A DNA stretch of 64,000 nucleotides from an uncultured Methylococcaceae bacterium (GTDB lineage Bacteria > Pseudomonadota > Gammaproteobacteria > Methylococcales > Methylomonadaceae): assembly GCA_903928685.1 (NCBI GenBank), contig CAIYRS010000115.1, forward strand, positions 1-64,000. The letters are read 5' to 3'. The notes beneath the pieces are model-generated. The model was not told where the DNA came from and made no database searches. It was given only the letters and a program-made list of their open reading frames with translations. Positions 28,051-38,274 of the stretch are shown one piece after another; position 1 is the stretch's first letter; each line of letters starts with the position of its first letter. Made by a program: the position numbers and the translations under genes.

Positions 28051-30492
28051 TTATTTAAACCAATAAGGTGTTGCTTTTGCCCAAACAGTATCGCTGTATT
28101 GTTTTTGCAAAATGACGAACGCTCTTTTTGAACTCGGCCCGTGTCCGGTGCAACCATAACGGGTGGTGCGTACAGCATGATGCAAGTTTGCCGCGTGTTG
28201 GTTGCGAATGGTGTCGGGATACCAAAAGTTCCAAGCGAAAGGTATTTCTATTTCCCTGGAAATGACTGCTTCGCTAAGGTATTGCGGGGCGTCCGGTATG
28301 CCCTCAAGCTGACTTAGTTCTATTGGATTGACCTGTTGGTGATAAGGATGTTGTTCCATTAAAGCTTTTTGCTTTTCAAGGTAAGGCTTAACTTCTGTTT
28401 CTAACTCTGGCGTACCTTTAAAATTGCGGTGATCGTAAGGATTTACACCATCAAAAATTTGATTTCCATAGGGCAAAATCCGCGCTGTTTGAAATAGGTT
28501 GTTTTCCAAAGCTTGGCGGTCAAACTGGCACCACCAATTATTGTCCTTGTGGTTATGGGTATCTATGGTGATTAAATCCGCCATATCGTCGTCGGATGCC
28601 GCTACATCGGTAAATGGTTGAGGGCGAAAACGGGGCATACGTAGCATAAAATCAACATAATCTGCTTGCTGATGTTGGCTAATGCTAGTTAAAAGATGCT
28701 CTCGGATGGCAGGATGATATTTGGCGACTAGCACGGCATACTGGTCAATCAACGCTTTATCCGACTTTAACAAAAATGCCCGTGTTAGTGCGGCTCTGGC
28801 TAGAGATTTTCGGAAATATTGAGGAAGCTGTGGGTTGTTTGCCAAACTAAACAGGTCTTTGGATGGCAATAAATTGGCAATTTTTTCCCAAAGTTCAACG
28901 CCTTTGCCGGTATCAACTTTCCAATCATTCCAGCCATATTTATCTGGTGTATATAAGGCAGCAACTGTTTCCGACCAGTTGGTCGCCAACAAAATGCGCC
29001 AATGATTAAATGCGTGAGGGTTTAGTTGCAAAATAGATTTTAAGAGCTGGCGGGCGGAATCTGTTTCACCTGTGTACACCAGCCAGCGTAAGGATTGTTC
29101 CAAGCTTACATCGTGTTTATGGTGAGAACTTGGAAAGTTATTATTTCTCAATAAATCTTTAAAATCAGCGTGCCGCTCTATCAAGGCTATGACGGATAAA
29201 TAGTCTTTACGCCCTAAATGGATTCGGATTAAATTTTCCCAAAGATCAAACAACCATTCTTGATAAATCTGTGTTTCACCTTGCCATTGGCTGGCTAAAT
29301 AAGGGTTCGCCGCCTGAACAATTTCTACAGCCAGCGGGTCTTGCGGATGCACCCGTTTAATAGCCAATTGCAACCATTCCCCACCGTCGCCTTGCCGCCA
29401 GCGAGACCACGCATGAGCCACAATACGCTGGTTTTGTTGCCAATACGGATGATTTTGCTGGTGCAATGCCCACAGCCAGTCTGAACTAAAAACGTTATAA
29501 GCCCAATGTGTCTGAAACCAATCCACTACTTCCAACTGGGGTGCCAGCGCCTTAACCGCTTGCATACGCGGAGAAAGCCCTATATTGCTTTCGGTCAGCC
29601 ACCAATCGACAGACCGGGATTTGGGATGATACAGCGGAAAATAAACGTCCAATTGTTCTAAAGCATCAAAATAATCCTCGAGAGCCTGTTTTAAATTAGT
29701 AGCAGTTAATGGTGATGCTTGTGTCAAGCTGATTAGCCAATGTAAATGCTTAGTGGCTAATTCAGTTGTAAGTGTAATCCCTGGCCAGTCTGAGTCATTC
29801 ATGATAATGAACTTGTAATTAGCAGCAAGGGTATGAATGGCTTTAAAAGTGTTGTTAGCGAGGATTTTATCGATTTTTTCGTAGGCTTCATTGGCGCGCC
29901 CCTGTTTTTTGAGGCTACGTAAGATCATATATGCGGCGTAGGCTTGTAATGGGGCTTTAGGATTGTTTTCTACCTGCTGGTACAAAGCCAGTGCCTCGTC
30001 GTACTTTCCGTGATAAAAATGCCAACTCGCCAATTGATAAAGAAAATCGCTTTGCGCCCTTTGCGGCAAATTTTTTATGGCTGCCACCGTTTTTGGCGGC
30101 GAAGAGTTTTGACGGCGTTGATCGCAAGCGGAAAACACCGCGTCTTGATTTTTTGCCCAAATTTTTTGGTACGGTGTTGATACGCCTAATTCCTCCCGGA
30201 TTTGCTGCAAAACGGTCAACGCTGATTCATAGCGGCAACTTGAAAAGCTCGGCCTAGCATTTAAAGGTGCGATATTTTTAATGTCCATGCTTAGCAGCAG
30301 CCCATGCCAGATATTTTCTATTTTATCTTTACCATTGAAGTCATAGGGGTCGTAATCTCTGCTTTCTGAATGATTGGCATAAAAGCTTTCTTCAATCAAC
30401 TTCGGCCTTTCAACTGCAAATGTAGGTGGTATAGCCAGAAAAGTGTTGCTTATGACAATGATTTTTGTAAGTAACTTTATAATTTTAAACAT
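28051..30492 (-). CDS. Large exported helical-repeat protein, unknown function
   Basis: 813 residues with an N-terminal signal peptide (about 1-26, cut probably after PTFA). The region from about 145 to 240 reads like TPR units (YQLASWHFYHGKYDEALALY, then YMILRSLKKQGRANEAYEKI); more helices follow, and the C-terminal third is rich in aromatic residues, Asn, His and Asp. It is probably periplasmic. I do not recognise the family beyond the repeat character. It may be cotranscribed with the two smaller minus-strand genes downstream. Confidence 0.75.
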   Translation of the reverse strand: MFKIIKLLTKIIVISNTFLAIPPTFAVERPKLIEESFYANHSESRDYDPYDFNGKDKIENIWHGLLLSMDIKNIAPLNARPSFSSCRYESALTVLQQIREELGVSTPYQKIWAKNQDAVFSACDQRRQNSSPPKTVAAIKNLPQRAQSDFLYQLASWHFYHGKYDEALALYQQVENNPKAPLQAYAAYMILRSLKKQGRANEAYEKIDKILANNTFKAIHTLAANYKFIIMNDSDWPGITLTTELATKHLHWLISLTQASPLTATNLKQALEDYFDALEQLDVYFPLYHPKSRSVDWWLTESNIGLSPRMQAVKALAPQLEVVDWFQTHWAYNVFSSDWLWALHQQNHPYWQQNQRIVAHAWSRWRQGDGGEWLQLAIKRVHPQDPLAVEIVQAANPYLASQWQGETQIYQEWLFDLWENLIRIHLGRKDYLSVIALIERHADFKDLLRNNNFPSSHHKHDVSLEQSLRWLVYTGETDSARQLLKSILQLNPHAFNHWRILLATNWSETVAALYTPDKYGWNDWKVDTGKGVELWEKIANLLPSKDLFSLANNPQLPQYFRKSLARAALTRAFLLKSDKALIDQYAVLVAKYHPAIREHLLTSISQHQQADYVDFMLRMPRFRPQPFTDVAASDDDMADLITIDTHNHKDNNWWCQFDRQALENNLFQTARILPYGNQIFDGVNPYDHRNFKGTPELETEVKPYLEKQKALMEQHPYHQQVNPIELSQLEGIPDAPQYLSEAVISREIEIPFAWNFWYPDTIRNQHAANLHHAVRTTRYGCTGHGPSSKRAFVILQKQYSDTVWAKATPYWFK

Positions 30493-30746
30493 ACGAAATT
30501 TCTGCCTAATTATCTGTAGTCTATAAGGTGAATTTAGTTGGCAATTTTTTATTTTGCATCTTTAGTATCGTATTAGGCTTAGTTTTTTACAGGCGTGAAA
30601 CTATTCCGCTAGTGGCATTGTTACATTGGTTATTAAGTGCTCCAGCTTACCACTGGGCATAAATAGAAACCTAAGCAAGTGCTTAACTAATAGATGCCCT
30701 GAGTGGATTACTTGTTTTGAGAATAAGTCAAAGTAGCCAATAGCTT

Positions 30747-31505
30747 TTAGCTTTTAGCCTTTTGCTGCATCAATTGGGAAAACTCCCTGGCTAAGTTGAC
30801 GAAATCGGACGGCATTAACACGATAGTGGTGGTGTTTTGTTCAGCACCTACTTCGGCGATCATTTGCATGCGTCTTAATTCCAGGGCAATGGGGTTTTCA
30901 GCCATTTGCCTTGCCCCGTCGGACAGTTTAAACGACGCTTCCTGTTCCGCTTCGGCTTTAATTAGACGGGCGCGTTTTTCCCGGAAGGCTTCCGCTTCCC
31001 TTGCCATAGCCCTTTGCATGGCTTCGGGGATTTCCACATCTTTCATTTCCACCAATTCCACCTCAATGCCCCAATCCTCGGTTGCGCCATCGACAATGTT
31101 TTTTAGGGCTTTGTTGATGGTGTCACGGTCTTTTAAGACTTCATCCAGTTGGTGCTGGCCTATGATGTTGCGTAAGCTGGTCAGGGCAATTTGGTGTACT
31201 GCCAAATTGTAATTTTCTACTGCAATGATAGCTTTGGCAGGGTCAACCACGCGATACCAGAGCACGGCATCAACTTTAACGGTGACACTGTCTTTGGTAA
31301 TAGTTTCTTGGCGTTCAACGGTGACGGTGCGGGTGCGGATGTCGATACGTTTTTGCCATTCAAACAAGGGGATGAGCCAATACAGGCCAGGGCCTTTTAC
31401 ATTGGTGAAACGCCCTAGGCGGAATGCCACCCCGCGCTCGTATTCATTGGCAATCCGAAAGCCTGTTAAGGCGATGACAAATATCACAATTACAACTATC
31501 AGCAT
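30747..31505 (-). CDS. Slipin (stomatin-like SPFH protein)
   Basis: Membrane scaffold protein of the stomatin group. One N-terminal membrane segment (LIVVIVIFVIALTGFRI) is followed by the SPFH domain: NEYERGVAFRLGRF, GPGLYWLIPLFE and TVTVERQETITKDSVTV, then a helical tail. The ATG at 31505 is preferred over 31550 because GGAGG lies 5 bases upstream of it; this gives about 252 residues. Usually a NfeD partner is next door; none is present. Lies downstream of glnS, with a GGGTTG/CAACCC hairpin in between. Confidence 0.92.
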   Translation of the reverse strand: MLIVVIVIFVIALTGFRIANEYERGVAFRLGRFTNVKGPGLYWLIPLFEWQKRIDIRTRTVTVERQETITKDSVTVKVDAVLWYRVVDPAKAIIAVENYNLAVHQIALTSLRNIIGQHQLDEVLKDRDTINKALKNIVDGATEDWGIEVELVEMKDVEIPEAMQRAMAREAEAFREKRARLIKAEAEQEASFKLSDGARQMAENPIALELRRMQMIAEVGAEQNTTTIVLMPSDFVNLAREFSQLMQQKAKS

Positions 31506-31580
31506 GGCGGCCTCCATTTTTGGAAGTGGTTGGGCGGGTTGGTTTTTCAACCCACCATTTGGGTATATCTATTAAACAAC

Positions 31581-33242
31581 TTAATCTTTCACCCAATTAT
31601 CCCTTAAGGTCACAGTACGGTTGAAGACCATCAACTCGGCTGTGCTGTCTTTATCCACACAAAAATACCCTGTGCGTTCAAATTGGTAGCGGCTTTCTAT
31701 TGCGGCACCGCTTAGGCTGGGTTCAACGCGGCAACCTTGCAATATTTCTAAGGAATTTGGGTTAACCACGGTGAGGAAATTTTCTTCATTATCCGGGTTG
31801 GGCACGGTGAACAGGCGGTTGTACAAACGCACTTCGGCGGCTTGCGCGTGCGCTTCGGATACCCAGTGGATAACGCCTTTCACTTTGCGGCCTTCGGGGT
31901 TTTTGCCTAGGGTGTCGGGGTCATAGCTGCAACGTAATTCAATAATATTGCCTGCGCTGTCTTTGATGATTTCATTGCAGCGGATCACATAAGAGCCGCG
32001 CAAGCGCACTTCACCACCTTCAACTAAGCGTTTGTATTTTGGTGGCGGCACTTCGGCAAAATCGTCTTGTTCAATCAAGATGGTTTTCGCAAACGGGATT
32101 TGCCGTTTACCCAGTTCCGGCTTTTGCGGATGGTTGCTGACTTCTAACAACTCGGTTTGGTCGTCTGGGTAATTGTCGATTACCACGCGCAACGGTTGTA
32201 ACACTGCCATCGCGCGTAAGGCATTTTCGTTCAGGTCTTCGCGGATGCAATATTCCAAAACGCCCATTTCAATCCAAGAATTTTGCTTGGTCAGGCCGAT
32301 GCGTTCGCAAAAATCGCGGATAGCGGCGGGCGTTACGCCAGCGCGGCGCAGGCCAGCGATGGTCGGCATACGCGGATCATCCCAGCCGTTGACGTGTTTT
32401 TCCATCACCAATTGATTGAGTTTGCGTTTGCTGACGATGGTGTATTCCAATTGCAAACGCGCAAATTCAATTTGTTGCGGATGGCGCGGGGTTTGTAACT
32501 CGTCCAACACCCAATCGTAAAGCGGGCGGTGGTCTTCAAATTCTAAAGTACAAATGGAGTGGGTGATGCCTTCCAACGCGTCGGAAATGCAATGGGTGTA
32601 ATCGTACATCGGGTACAAGCACCAGTTGTCACCAGTGCGTTGGTGATGGACGCGGCGGATGCGGTAAATGGTTGGGTCGCGCATATTCATGTTCGGCGAA
32701 GCCATGTCGATTTTTGCCCGCAACACATATTGCCCATCGGCAAACTCACCCGCCCGCATCCGGGTGAATAAATCGAGATTGTCTGCAATGCTGCGCTCGC
32801 GGTCTGGGCTGGCTTTGCCGGGTTCGGTCAACGAGCCGCGATTGGCACGCATTTGCTCAGGCGTGGAGCTGTCTACATAAGCTTTGCCGTCTTTAATCAA
32901 TTGCACCGCGTAATCGTAAAGCTGCTCAAAATAATCGGAGGCGTGGCGCAGTTCATGCCACTGAAAGCCCAGCCATTCCACATCGCGCATGATGGCTTGC
33001 ACATATTCGTCACTTTCTTTTTCGGGATTAGTGTCGTCAAAACGCAGATTACAAGTGCCGTTATAAGCAGCGGCAATACCAAAGTTTAAGCAGATGGATT
33101 TCGCGTGGCCTATGTGCAGATAGCCATTCGGCTCTGGCGGAAACCGGGTGACGACCTGGCCTTGGTTTTTACCGATTTTTAAATCGTTATCAATAATATG
33201 GCGGATAAAATTTACAGGCGTGGCGTTTTCGTTAGTGGTCAT
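31581..33242 (-). CDS. glnS: Glutaminyl-tRNA synthetase
   Basis: Class I synthetase charging tRNA-Gln. The HIGH motif is in [17 protein letters not shown], the KMSKS equivalent is VSKRKL, and [11 protein letters not shown] and [10 protein letters not shown] are characteristic. C-terminal anticodon-binding beta-barrels contain [12 protein letters not shown] and [10 protein letters not shown]. 553 residues is standard. The ATG at 33242 follows a normal leader. Presence of GlnS suggests that tRNA-Gln is charged directly. Confidence 0.98.
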   Translation of the reverse strand: MTTNENATPVNFIRHIIDNDLKIGKNQGQVVTRFPPEPNGYLHIGHAKSICLNFGIAAAYNGTCNLRFDDTNPEKESDEYVQAIMRDVEWLGFQWHELRHASDYFEQLYDYAVQLIKDGKAYVDSSTPEQMRANRGSLTEPGKASPDRERSIADNLDLFTRMRAGEFADGQYVLRAKIDMASPNMNMRDPTIYRIRRVHHQRTGDNWCLYPMYDYTHCISDALEGITHSICTLEFEDHRPLYDWVLDELQTPRHPQQIEFARLQLEYTIVSKRKLNQLVMEKHVNGWDDPRMPTIAGLRRAGVTPAAIRDFCERIGLTKQNSWIEMGVLEYCIREDLNENALRAMAVLQPLRVVIDNYPDDQTELLEVSNHPQKPELGKRQIPFAKTILIEQDDFAEVPPPKYKRLVEGGEVRLRGSYVIRCNEIIKDSAGNIIELRCSYDPDTLGKNPEGRKVKGVIHWVSEAHAQAAEVRLYNRLFTVPNPDNEENFLTVVNPNSLEILQGCRVEPSLSGAAIESRYQFERTGYFCVDKDSTAELMVFNRTVTLRDNWVKD

Positions 33243-33472
33243 GAGTGTGAAGAATGCTGTGGGGTTGGCTAAGAAATTATGCTTGGCAGTCTACTGTAAT
33301 TGCCAAATTCAGTAAAGCGAGGGGCTTCCTGCCGTCATCCCATCGTATAAAAAGATAAATACGGGCGATTGTATTTTGTCCACTTTTATTTCATGTTATA
33401 AGTGCCGCTCTGATACTTAGAAAGCTTTTGTTTTATCAGAAAAACGCCACTTTATAAATCACAAGGGTATTT

Positions 33473-35140
33473 ATGAAAAATGTATTATTAAGTACAGCTA
33501 TTTCCGCTACGTTATTGAGCGGAACGGCGCATGCAACCATCACAGTTAATGCAGACGGCACGCCCACGGCTGCAACACTAGCAGCGACTACCAGAGTCTA
33601 CTTATCAGGCTCATCGGCTTACCAAAAGTTAATAGAGAGTGCCTTATTAGATGACAGCCAAAATGGCATTTGCAAAACAGGGACGGTACATAAGTATCAA
33701 GATGCCCTGATCGCAGGCAGCAGCAACCAAGTGGCTTACCTTTGTGAATTAAATGTCGATAGCACAACGCCAAATCCCGTGTTAACTAAATTAAAAACCA
33801 AACCAGCGACATGGAAAGACAACTTGTTGTTATATAAACGTAACAATGGAGAGTCATTAAAAGGCACGTTCCCTGTTGCCAACAACCAAGCGATTGAGTT
33901 TTTAAATGTCGAAGCCAATGCGGGCACTTGTACATTAGCGGGGGTATTTGGTGTTAATTCTAGTGTTACCTGTGATTACAACGAATTATCAAACAGCCAG
34001 ATAGCTATCCCCGATTTTGGTGTTTCTGATGTAGAGCCTAAAATCTTCACCATTGCCAGTGGCAACGCACCAGCAGGTACTGCCAACCTAGCAACAAGTT
34101 ATAAAATTTCAACAGGTGTGGCGACGGTTTATGGTGTTGCCGTCACAACCAAATTGCGTAATGCCTTGCAAGAAGCCCAATTTGGCAAAGTTGATGCCTG
34201 TATTGGCGCTGAAACCGAGGCATGTATGCCGAGCTTGTCATCAAGGCAAATCGCTGAAATTTTTGCCGCTTATCCTGCACCTACCGCACCGGTGACAAAC
34301 CCAGTCGTTGGCGCAGGTAAAATCCACAATTGGCACCAATTGAAAGTGGGCACATCTGATTTGTTTTCTAATGCCAGTGTCCAACCCGCTTCCTCGAAGG
34401 TGCATATCTGTAGCCGTACTAGCGGTTCTGGTGTTAAAGCCCAATTTGGTATCCGTTTCTTGAACAATGTCTGCAATAGGTCAGGTTCTCAAGTAGTTAG
34501 CCAGGCGGATTATGTGGGTTCTAATGAAACGGGGTCTCCGCAGATAACCGAAGTCAGTGTAAGGCCAATCGTCCATGTGATGGCCTCTTCGGGTGGTGTT
34601 AATGAATGTATGGATGAGCTGGATTTAGATGCCAACAATATCTCTGGGTCATTTAACAGTAGTCAATATGCGGGTGGGCGTTGGGCTATTGGTTTTTCTT
34701 CATTAGACATAAATACGGATAGAAGCAAAAGTTTCCGTTTTATCAAAGTTGATGGCTTTGCCCCAACGATACAAAACGTGGCTAACGGTTCTTATCCTGA
34801 TTGGGTGGAGTCAACCTACATCTATCGTAAAGGCACGGTTAATCCGTTAATAGGTGATAAATTGACCTTGGTTAATGAAATGATTAATTCGTTTGGCAAA
34901 CCTGAAGTGGTTGGTAGTTTTAATACGGCTAACGCGACCCACAGTTTTGGTACCAGCGGATTTTTATCTGTGCCTAATGCGCAGCATGCAGCGAATGTGG
35001 ATGGCTCGATTACTTTAAGTGGCCCTGTTAATCCTTTGAGTTATGCAATTTCCGCGACAAAACCAACTGACAATTGCCGTGTTCCTTTAGTATATTCAAC
35101 AACTAATAACAACAATCAAGGCTTGCAATTAGTGCCTTAA
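33473..35140 (+). CDS. Secreted PstS-like (periplasmic-binding fold) protein
   Basis: 555 residues with a clear signal peptide (MKNVLLSTAISATLLSGTAHA). Parts resemble phosphate-binding PstS proteins: the loop VYLSGSSAYQKLI near the N-terminus, LSSRQIAEIFAAYP, and CSRTSGSGVKAQFGIRF, similar to the RSDGSGTT loop. It has ten cysteines in the mature part, so disulfides are likely. No pst transport genes are nearby. It may be a surface or periplasmic binding protein; the ligand is unknown. Confidence 0.7.
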   Translation: MKNVLLSTAISATLLSGTAHATITVNADGTPTAATLAATTRVYLSGSSAYQKLIESALLDDSQNGICKTGTVHKYQDALIAGSSNQVAYLCELNVDSTTPNPVLTKLKTKPATWKDNLLLYKRNNGESLKGTFPVANNQAIEFLNVEANAGTCTLAGVFGVNSSVTCDYNELSNSQIAIPDFGVSDVEPKIFTIASGNAPAGTANLATSYKISTGVATVYGVAVTTKLRNALQEAQFGKVDACIGAETEACMPSLSSRQIAEIFAAYPAPTAPVTNPVVGAGKIHNWHQLKVGTSDLFSNASVQPASSKVHICSRTSGSGVKAQFGIRFLNNVCNRSGSQVVSQADYVGSNETGSPQITEVSVRPIVHVMASSGGVNECMDELDLDANNISGSFNSSQYAGGRWAIGFSSLDINTDRSKSFRFIKVDGFAPTIQNVANGSYPDWVESTYIYRKGTVNPLIGDKLTLVNEMINSFGKPEVVGSFNTANATHSFGTSGFLSVPNAQHAANVDGSITLSGPVNPLSYAISATKPTDNCRVPLVYSTTNNNNQGLQLVP

Positions 35141-35177
35141 AATTTGAAATATTACAATATTTTGGTATTGCGATTTG

Positions 35178-35202
35178 GGTGGGCAGCGTTTTTCTGCCCA
35201 CC
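35178..35202 (+). terminator. Hairpin after the PstS-like gene
   Basis: GGTGGGCAG (35178-35186) pairs with CTGCCCACC (35194-35202) around a T-rich loop and is followed by ATTTG. It lies 38 bases after the stop and is a probable terminator, though its T-tract is weak. Confidence 0.55.
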
Positions 35203-35587
35203 ATTTGCCGCATAATCGTTGTACCTAAAGGCAAAAGCTGTAGAGATTTAACCCAAGCCCTTATTTTTTACAGTGGTGTTTTTTGCCGCCAGCCAATCTT
35301 ATCTGATAAGTCGTGTTGGTCTCTTTGCGGAATACGATTGTGATATCTTCAAACAAAAACGCTCACCTGATGAGAGTGCGATTTTATCTGACCACTTACA
35401 TTACAACAGTTGCTGCTTGCAAACACAGAGCTAACTAGCATTGCTCCAAATATCCAAGTTACAACCCCACCAAACCCAAAACCAACTCAAAGCAATAGAT
35501 TGCATGATTCAAAACGAATTTTGCTAAACTGCAAGTCAACCCTTTCTTTGGTTTGCCGACGGCGGCCTTCGCTGATGATCTGACACT
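35203..35587. other. Intergenic region before tgpA
   Basis: About 385 bases with no ORF that shows a ribosome site and coding pattern, no tRNA-like fold and no repeat shared with the rest of the window. I see nothing specific in it. Confidence 0.5.
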
Positions 35588-37540
35588 ATGCATATAACTA
35601 TCGATAAGCAATTGCTGGTTTTTCTGTTCACTTCCTTGGCATTAATTGTTTTTCCGCATTTTGAGCATTTACCCGCTAGCATTTTTGGCTATTACTACTT
35701 TTTGCTGATTTGGCGGTTTGTGGGTATTTGGCGGGTGCAGTGGTTGCCCAACCGCTGGGTGCTGGCGTTGTTGATGGTTTTTGGGATTTATTTAATGTTT
35801 AGTCTGCATCAGGGCATTTTTGGGCGCGATGCGGGGACGCGGCTGTTTATTGTCGCTTTGGGCTTAAAGTTGATGGAGATTAAGAGCAAACGGGATTTGT
35901 TTTTGGTGGCGTATTTGGCGTTTATTGTTGCCGCATCGCAGTTTTTGTATGAGCAAAGTTTGTTGATGGGCGGTTACATTTTGCTGGTTTGTTGTTTGTT
36001 GTTGGCAACTTTGGTGATGATTAATGGTTACAAACTCAGTGCCGTTAAAGCCTTAAAAACCGCCGGGCTTATCCTGATGCAAGCTTTGCCGATAGCGGTG
36101 GCCTTGTTTGTATTGTTCCCGCGTTTTGAAGCACCGCGCTGGTCGTTGTTTGACGAAGGTGGGCAGGCGCGGATTGGTTTAAGCGATAGCATGGAACCAG
36201 GTTCAATCAGTGAATTGGGCATGTCTGATGAATTGGTGTTTCGGGTGCAGTTTAAAAATGGTTTGCCGCCGCCAGCGGAGCGTTATTGGCGCGGGCCGGT
36301 GCTGACTTTTACCGATGGCAGACGTTGGTTGCCAGGTGAAATCCGCCATCCGGTGTTTTTGGATGAACCGCGTTTTTCCGGCAAGGCTTACCAATACACC
36401 TTATTAATGGAGCCGCAAAATAAAAACTGGGTGTTCGCTTTGGATATGCCTGCGGAAATTCCTGAGCAATTACGGCAAACCAAAGATTATCGTTTGCTTA
36501 GCGATGGCAATCCCGATCGCCGCGCCGAATATCCGCTGGTTTCTTATCCTGAGTTTAATACTGGGCGCATCAGCCGTCTTGAATATAAAGAGACGGTGCA
36601 GTTGCCGAAACAGCGTTCCGAAAAAATCACTGAATTGGTCAAACAATTGCATGGTTTTGAGCAGCCGCCTGCGGTATTTATCCAAAATGTCTTGAACCAT
36701 TTTCGCCAAGAAAAATTTTATTACACCTTAACGCCGCCGCTTATGGGTGGTGAAAATCACTTGGAAGAATTCTTGTTTACCAGCCGACACGGTTTTTGCA
36801 GCCATTATGCCGCCGCGTTTGTTTATATGATGCGGCTTGCCGAGATTCCGGCGCGAGTGGTTACGGGGTATCAGGGCGGCGAATGGAATCCGGTCGGTAG
36901 TTTTTTAGAAATCCGCCAAGCCGATGCCCACGCTTGGGCGGAAGTGTGGCTGGAAAACCGTGGTTGGGTTCGGTTTGATCCTACCGCTGCGATTGCTCCG
37001 GAGCGTATTGAGCAATCTATTGATGTTGGTGGATTGTCTTCGGAAGGCGCTATTCGTTTTGCGCTGCCTGCTAATGGCGCGGTCAGTTGGTTGAAACAAA
37101 CCCAGCAATTGTGGGGCAAGGTTGATTACAGTTGGCAACGTTGGGTCATCAATTACAACAACAAAAACCAAGGCGATTTTTTGGCGAGCTTGGGCATTAT
37201 GGATATTGCCGCGATGATGCGCTGGCTGTTGGCGATTGTCGGCACAGTTGTGATGGTGATTACCGTGGTTATGTTGTGGCCTAAACCGATGCAGCGCGAT
37301 GCGGCGCGTTTGGTGTATACGCGCTTCACCAAAAAACTGGCGAAGTACGGGGTGTTGAAAGCCGATACCGAAGGCGAAAGCGATTTTGCCGTCCGCGCCG
37401 CTTTGCAATTGCCTGATAGGGCAGGGGAAATCCAGCAGATTACTGATGCCTTTGTGCGTTTGCGTTACGGGCGCGAGGCTGATGCGGCGGTTATTAAGCA
37501 GCTATCACGGTTGGTGTCGGGATTTCGGGTTAAGCATTGA
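35588..37540 (+). CDS. Membrane transglutaminase-like protein, TgpA family (DUF3488)
   Basis: Inner-membrane protein with several N-terminal membrane segments (about residues 5-180, DUF3488), a periplasmic transglutaminase-like domain and one further segment near 550. The Cys-His-Asp triad is visible in HGFCSHYAAAFVYMMR, DAHAWAEVWLE and WVRFDPTAA. The C-terminal cytoplasmic part matches DUF4129. 650 residues is normal for TgpA. The usual companions (MoxR ATPase, DUF58) are not upstream in this window, so the gene is separated from them. Confidence 0.92.
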   Translation: MHITIDKQLLVFLFTSLALIVFPHFEHLPASIFGYYYFLLIWRFVGIWRVQWLPNRWVLALLMVFGIYLMFSLHQGIFGRDAGTRLFIVALGLKLMEIKSKRDLFLVAYLAFIVAASQFLYEQSLLMGGYILLVCCLLLATLVMINGYKLSAVKALKTAGLILMQALPIAVALFVLFPRFEAPRWSLFDEGGQARIGLSDSMEPGSISELGMSDELVFRVQFKNGLPPPAERYWRGPVLTFTDGRRWLPGEIRHPVFLDEPRFSGKAYQYTLLMEPQNKNWVFALDMPAEIPEQLRQTKDYRLLSDGNPDRRAEYPLVSYPEFNTGRISRLEYKETVQLPKQRSEKITELVKQLHGFEQPPAVFIQNVLNHFRQEKFYYTLTPPLMGGENHLEEFLFTSRHGFCSHYAAAFVYMMRLAEIPARVVTGYQGGEWNPVGSFLEIRQADAHAWAEVWLENRGWVRFDPTAAIAPERIEQSIDVGGLSSEGAIRFALPANGAVSWLKQTQQLWGKVDYSWQRWVINYNNKNQGDFLASLGIMDIAAMMRWLLAIVGTVVMVITVVMLWPKPMQRDAARLVYTRFTKKLAKYGVLKADTEGESDFAVRAALQLPDRAGEIQQITDAFVRLRYGREADAAVIKQLSRLVSGFRVKH

Positions 37541-37700
37541 AGGCAACCTAACGATTTGAAGGACGAATAATCGGGTTAGTATGAAGTGTAATTTAATACG
37601 AAGGTATCGGAGTCACGAAATCCCGTATTACGCAAGCGCCATATAGGCTACTTTCTTATTAAGCATATTAAAATTTTGTTGCTGAGGTTTTGAGGTTGTT

Positions 37701-38165
37701 ATGGATGAAAGTAATTTAGTCAAAGTAGTGTTTCGGCAAGAATATGAAGGCGACGACGAAGTGGATGTTGAATGCCCTTGGGCGGAAGCTTTAGGAGGCA
37801 ATAAATATCGGCTAAAAAATTTCCCGTTTTATACCTATGGCATTTCCTTCGATGATGTTTTTGAAGCCGAACCAGCCTACGATGATGAGCGGCCTTATTT
37901 AACCAAGGTTATAGAAAAATCCGGACACAAAACACTGCGCTTGCAATTGCCGCAGTCCATACAAGAATCCCCCGAATGCCGACAAATCTTGGATGACCTT
38001 AACGCCATGGACTGTGGATACGAAGGTAATGGTCATCGGTTTTTTGTTATCAATGTCCAGCCGCATTGTGATTTTGATGCGGTTGTCGGTTTTATCAATG
38101 GCTGTGACCTCGATTGGGAATATGCCGACCCAACTTACGAACAATTATTTCCCAATGGCGAATAA
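37701..38165 (+). CDS. DUF4265 domain protein
   Basis: 154-residue soluble acidic protein with the DUF4265 pattern: VDVECPWAEALG, YRLKNFPFYTYGISFDDVFEAEP and a C-terminal ferredoxin-like half (HRFFVINVQPHCDFDAVVGF). Function unknown; members are often found near toxin or immunity genes, but no such partner is seen here. It stands alone between the tgpA-like gene and metG. Confidence 0.82.
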   Translation: MDESNLVKVVFRQEYEGDDEVDVECPWAEALGGNKYRLKNFPFYTYGISFDDVFEAEPAYDDERPYLTKVIEKSGHKTLRLQLPQSIQESPECRQILDDLNAMDCGYEGNGHRFFVINVQPHCDFDAVVGFINGCDLDWEYADPTYEQLFPNGE

Positions 38166-38229
38166 CCACATCCCCCAACAATAAGCACACAAAAACCACC
38201 GCCGACAAAACCAGCAAGCCGTCAATTTA

Positions 38230-38238
38230 TGCGATAAT
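38230..38238 (+). promoter_or_regulatory. Possible extended -10 promoter of metG
   Basis: TGCGATAAT fits an extended -10 box; transcription would start near 38245, 30 bases before the metG start. No good -35 box was found. Sequence match only. Confidence 0.35.
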
Positions 38239-38274
38239 GCCGCTATTTTCCGTAGCCAAATTGACACGCAAACC

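Noticed and set aside
35203-35587. Possible RNA gene in the large gap before the transglutaminase gene
   Set aside because: No tRNA-like fold, terminator or conserved RNA motif could be recognised.
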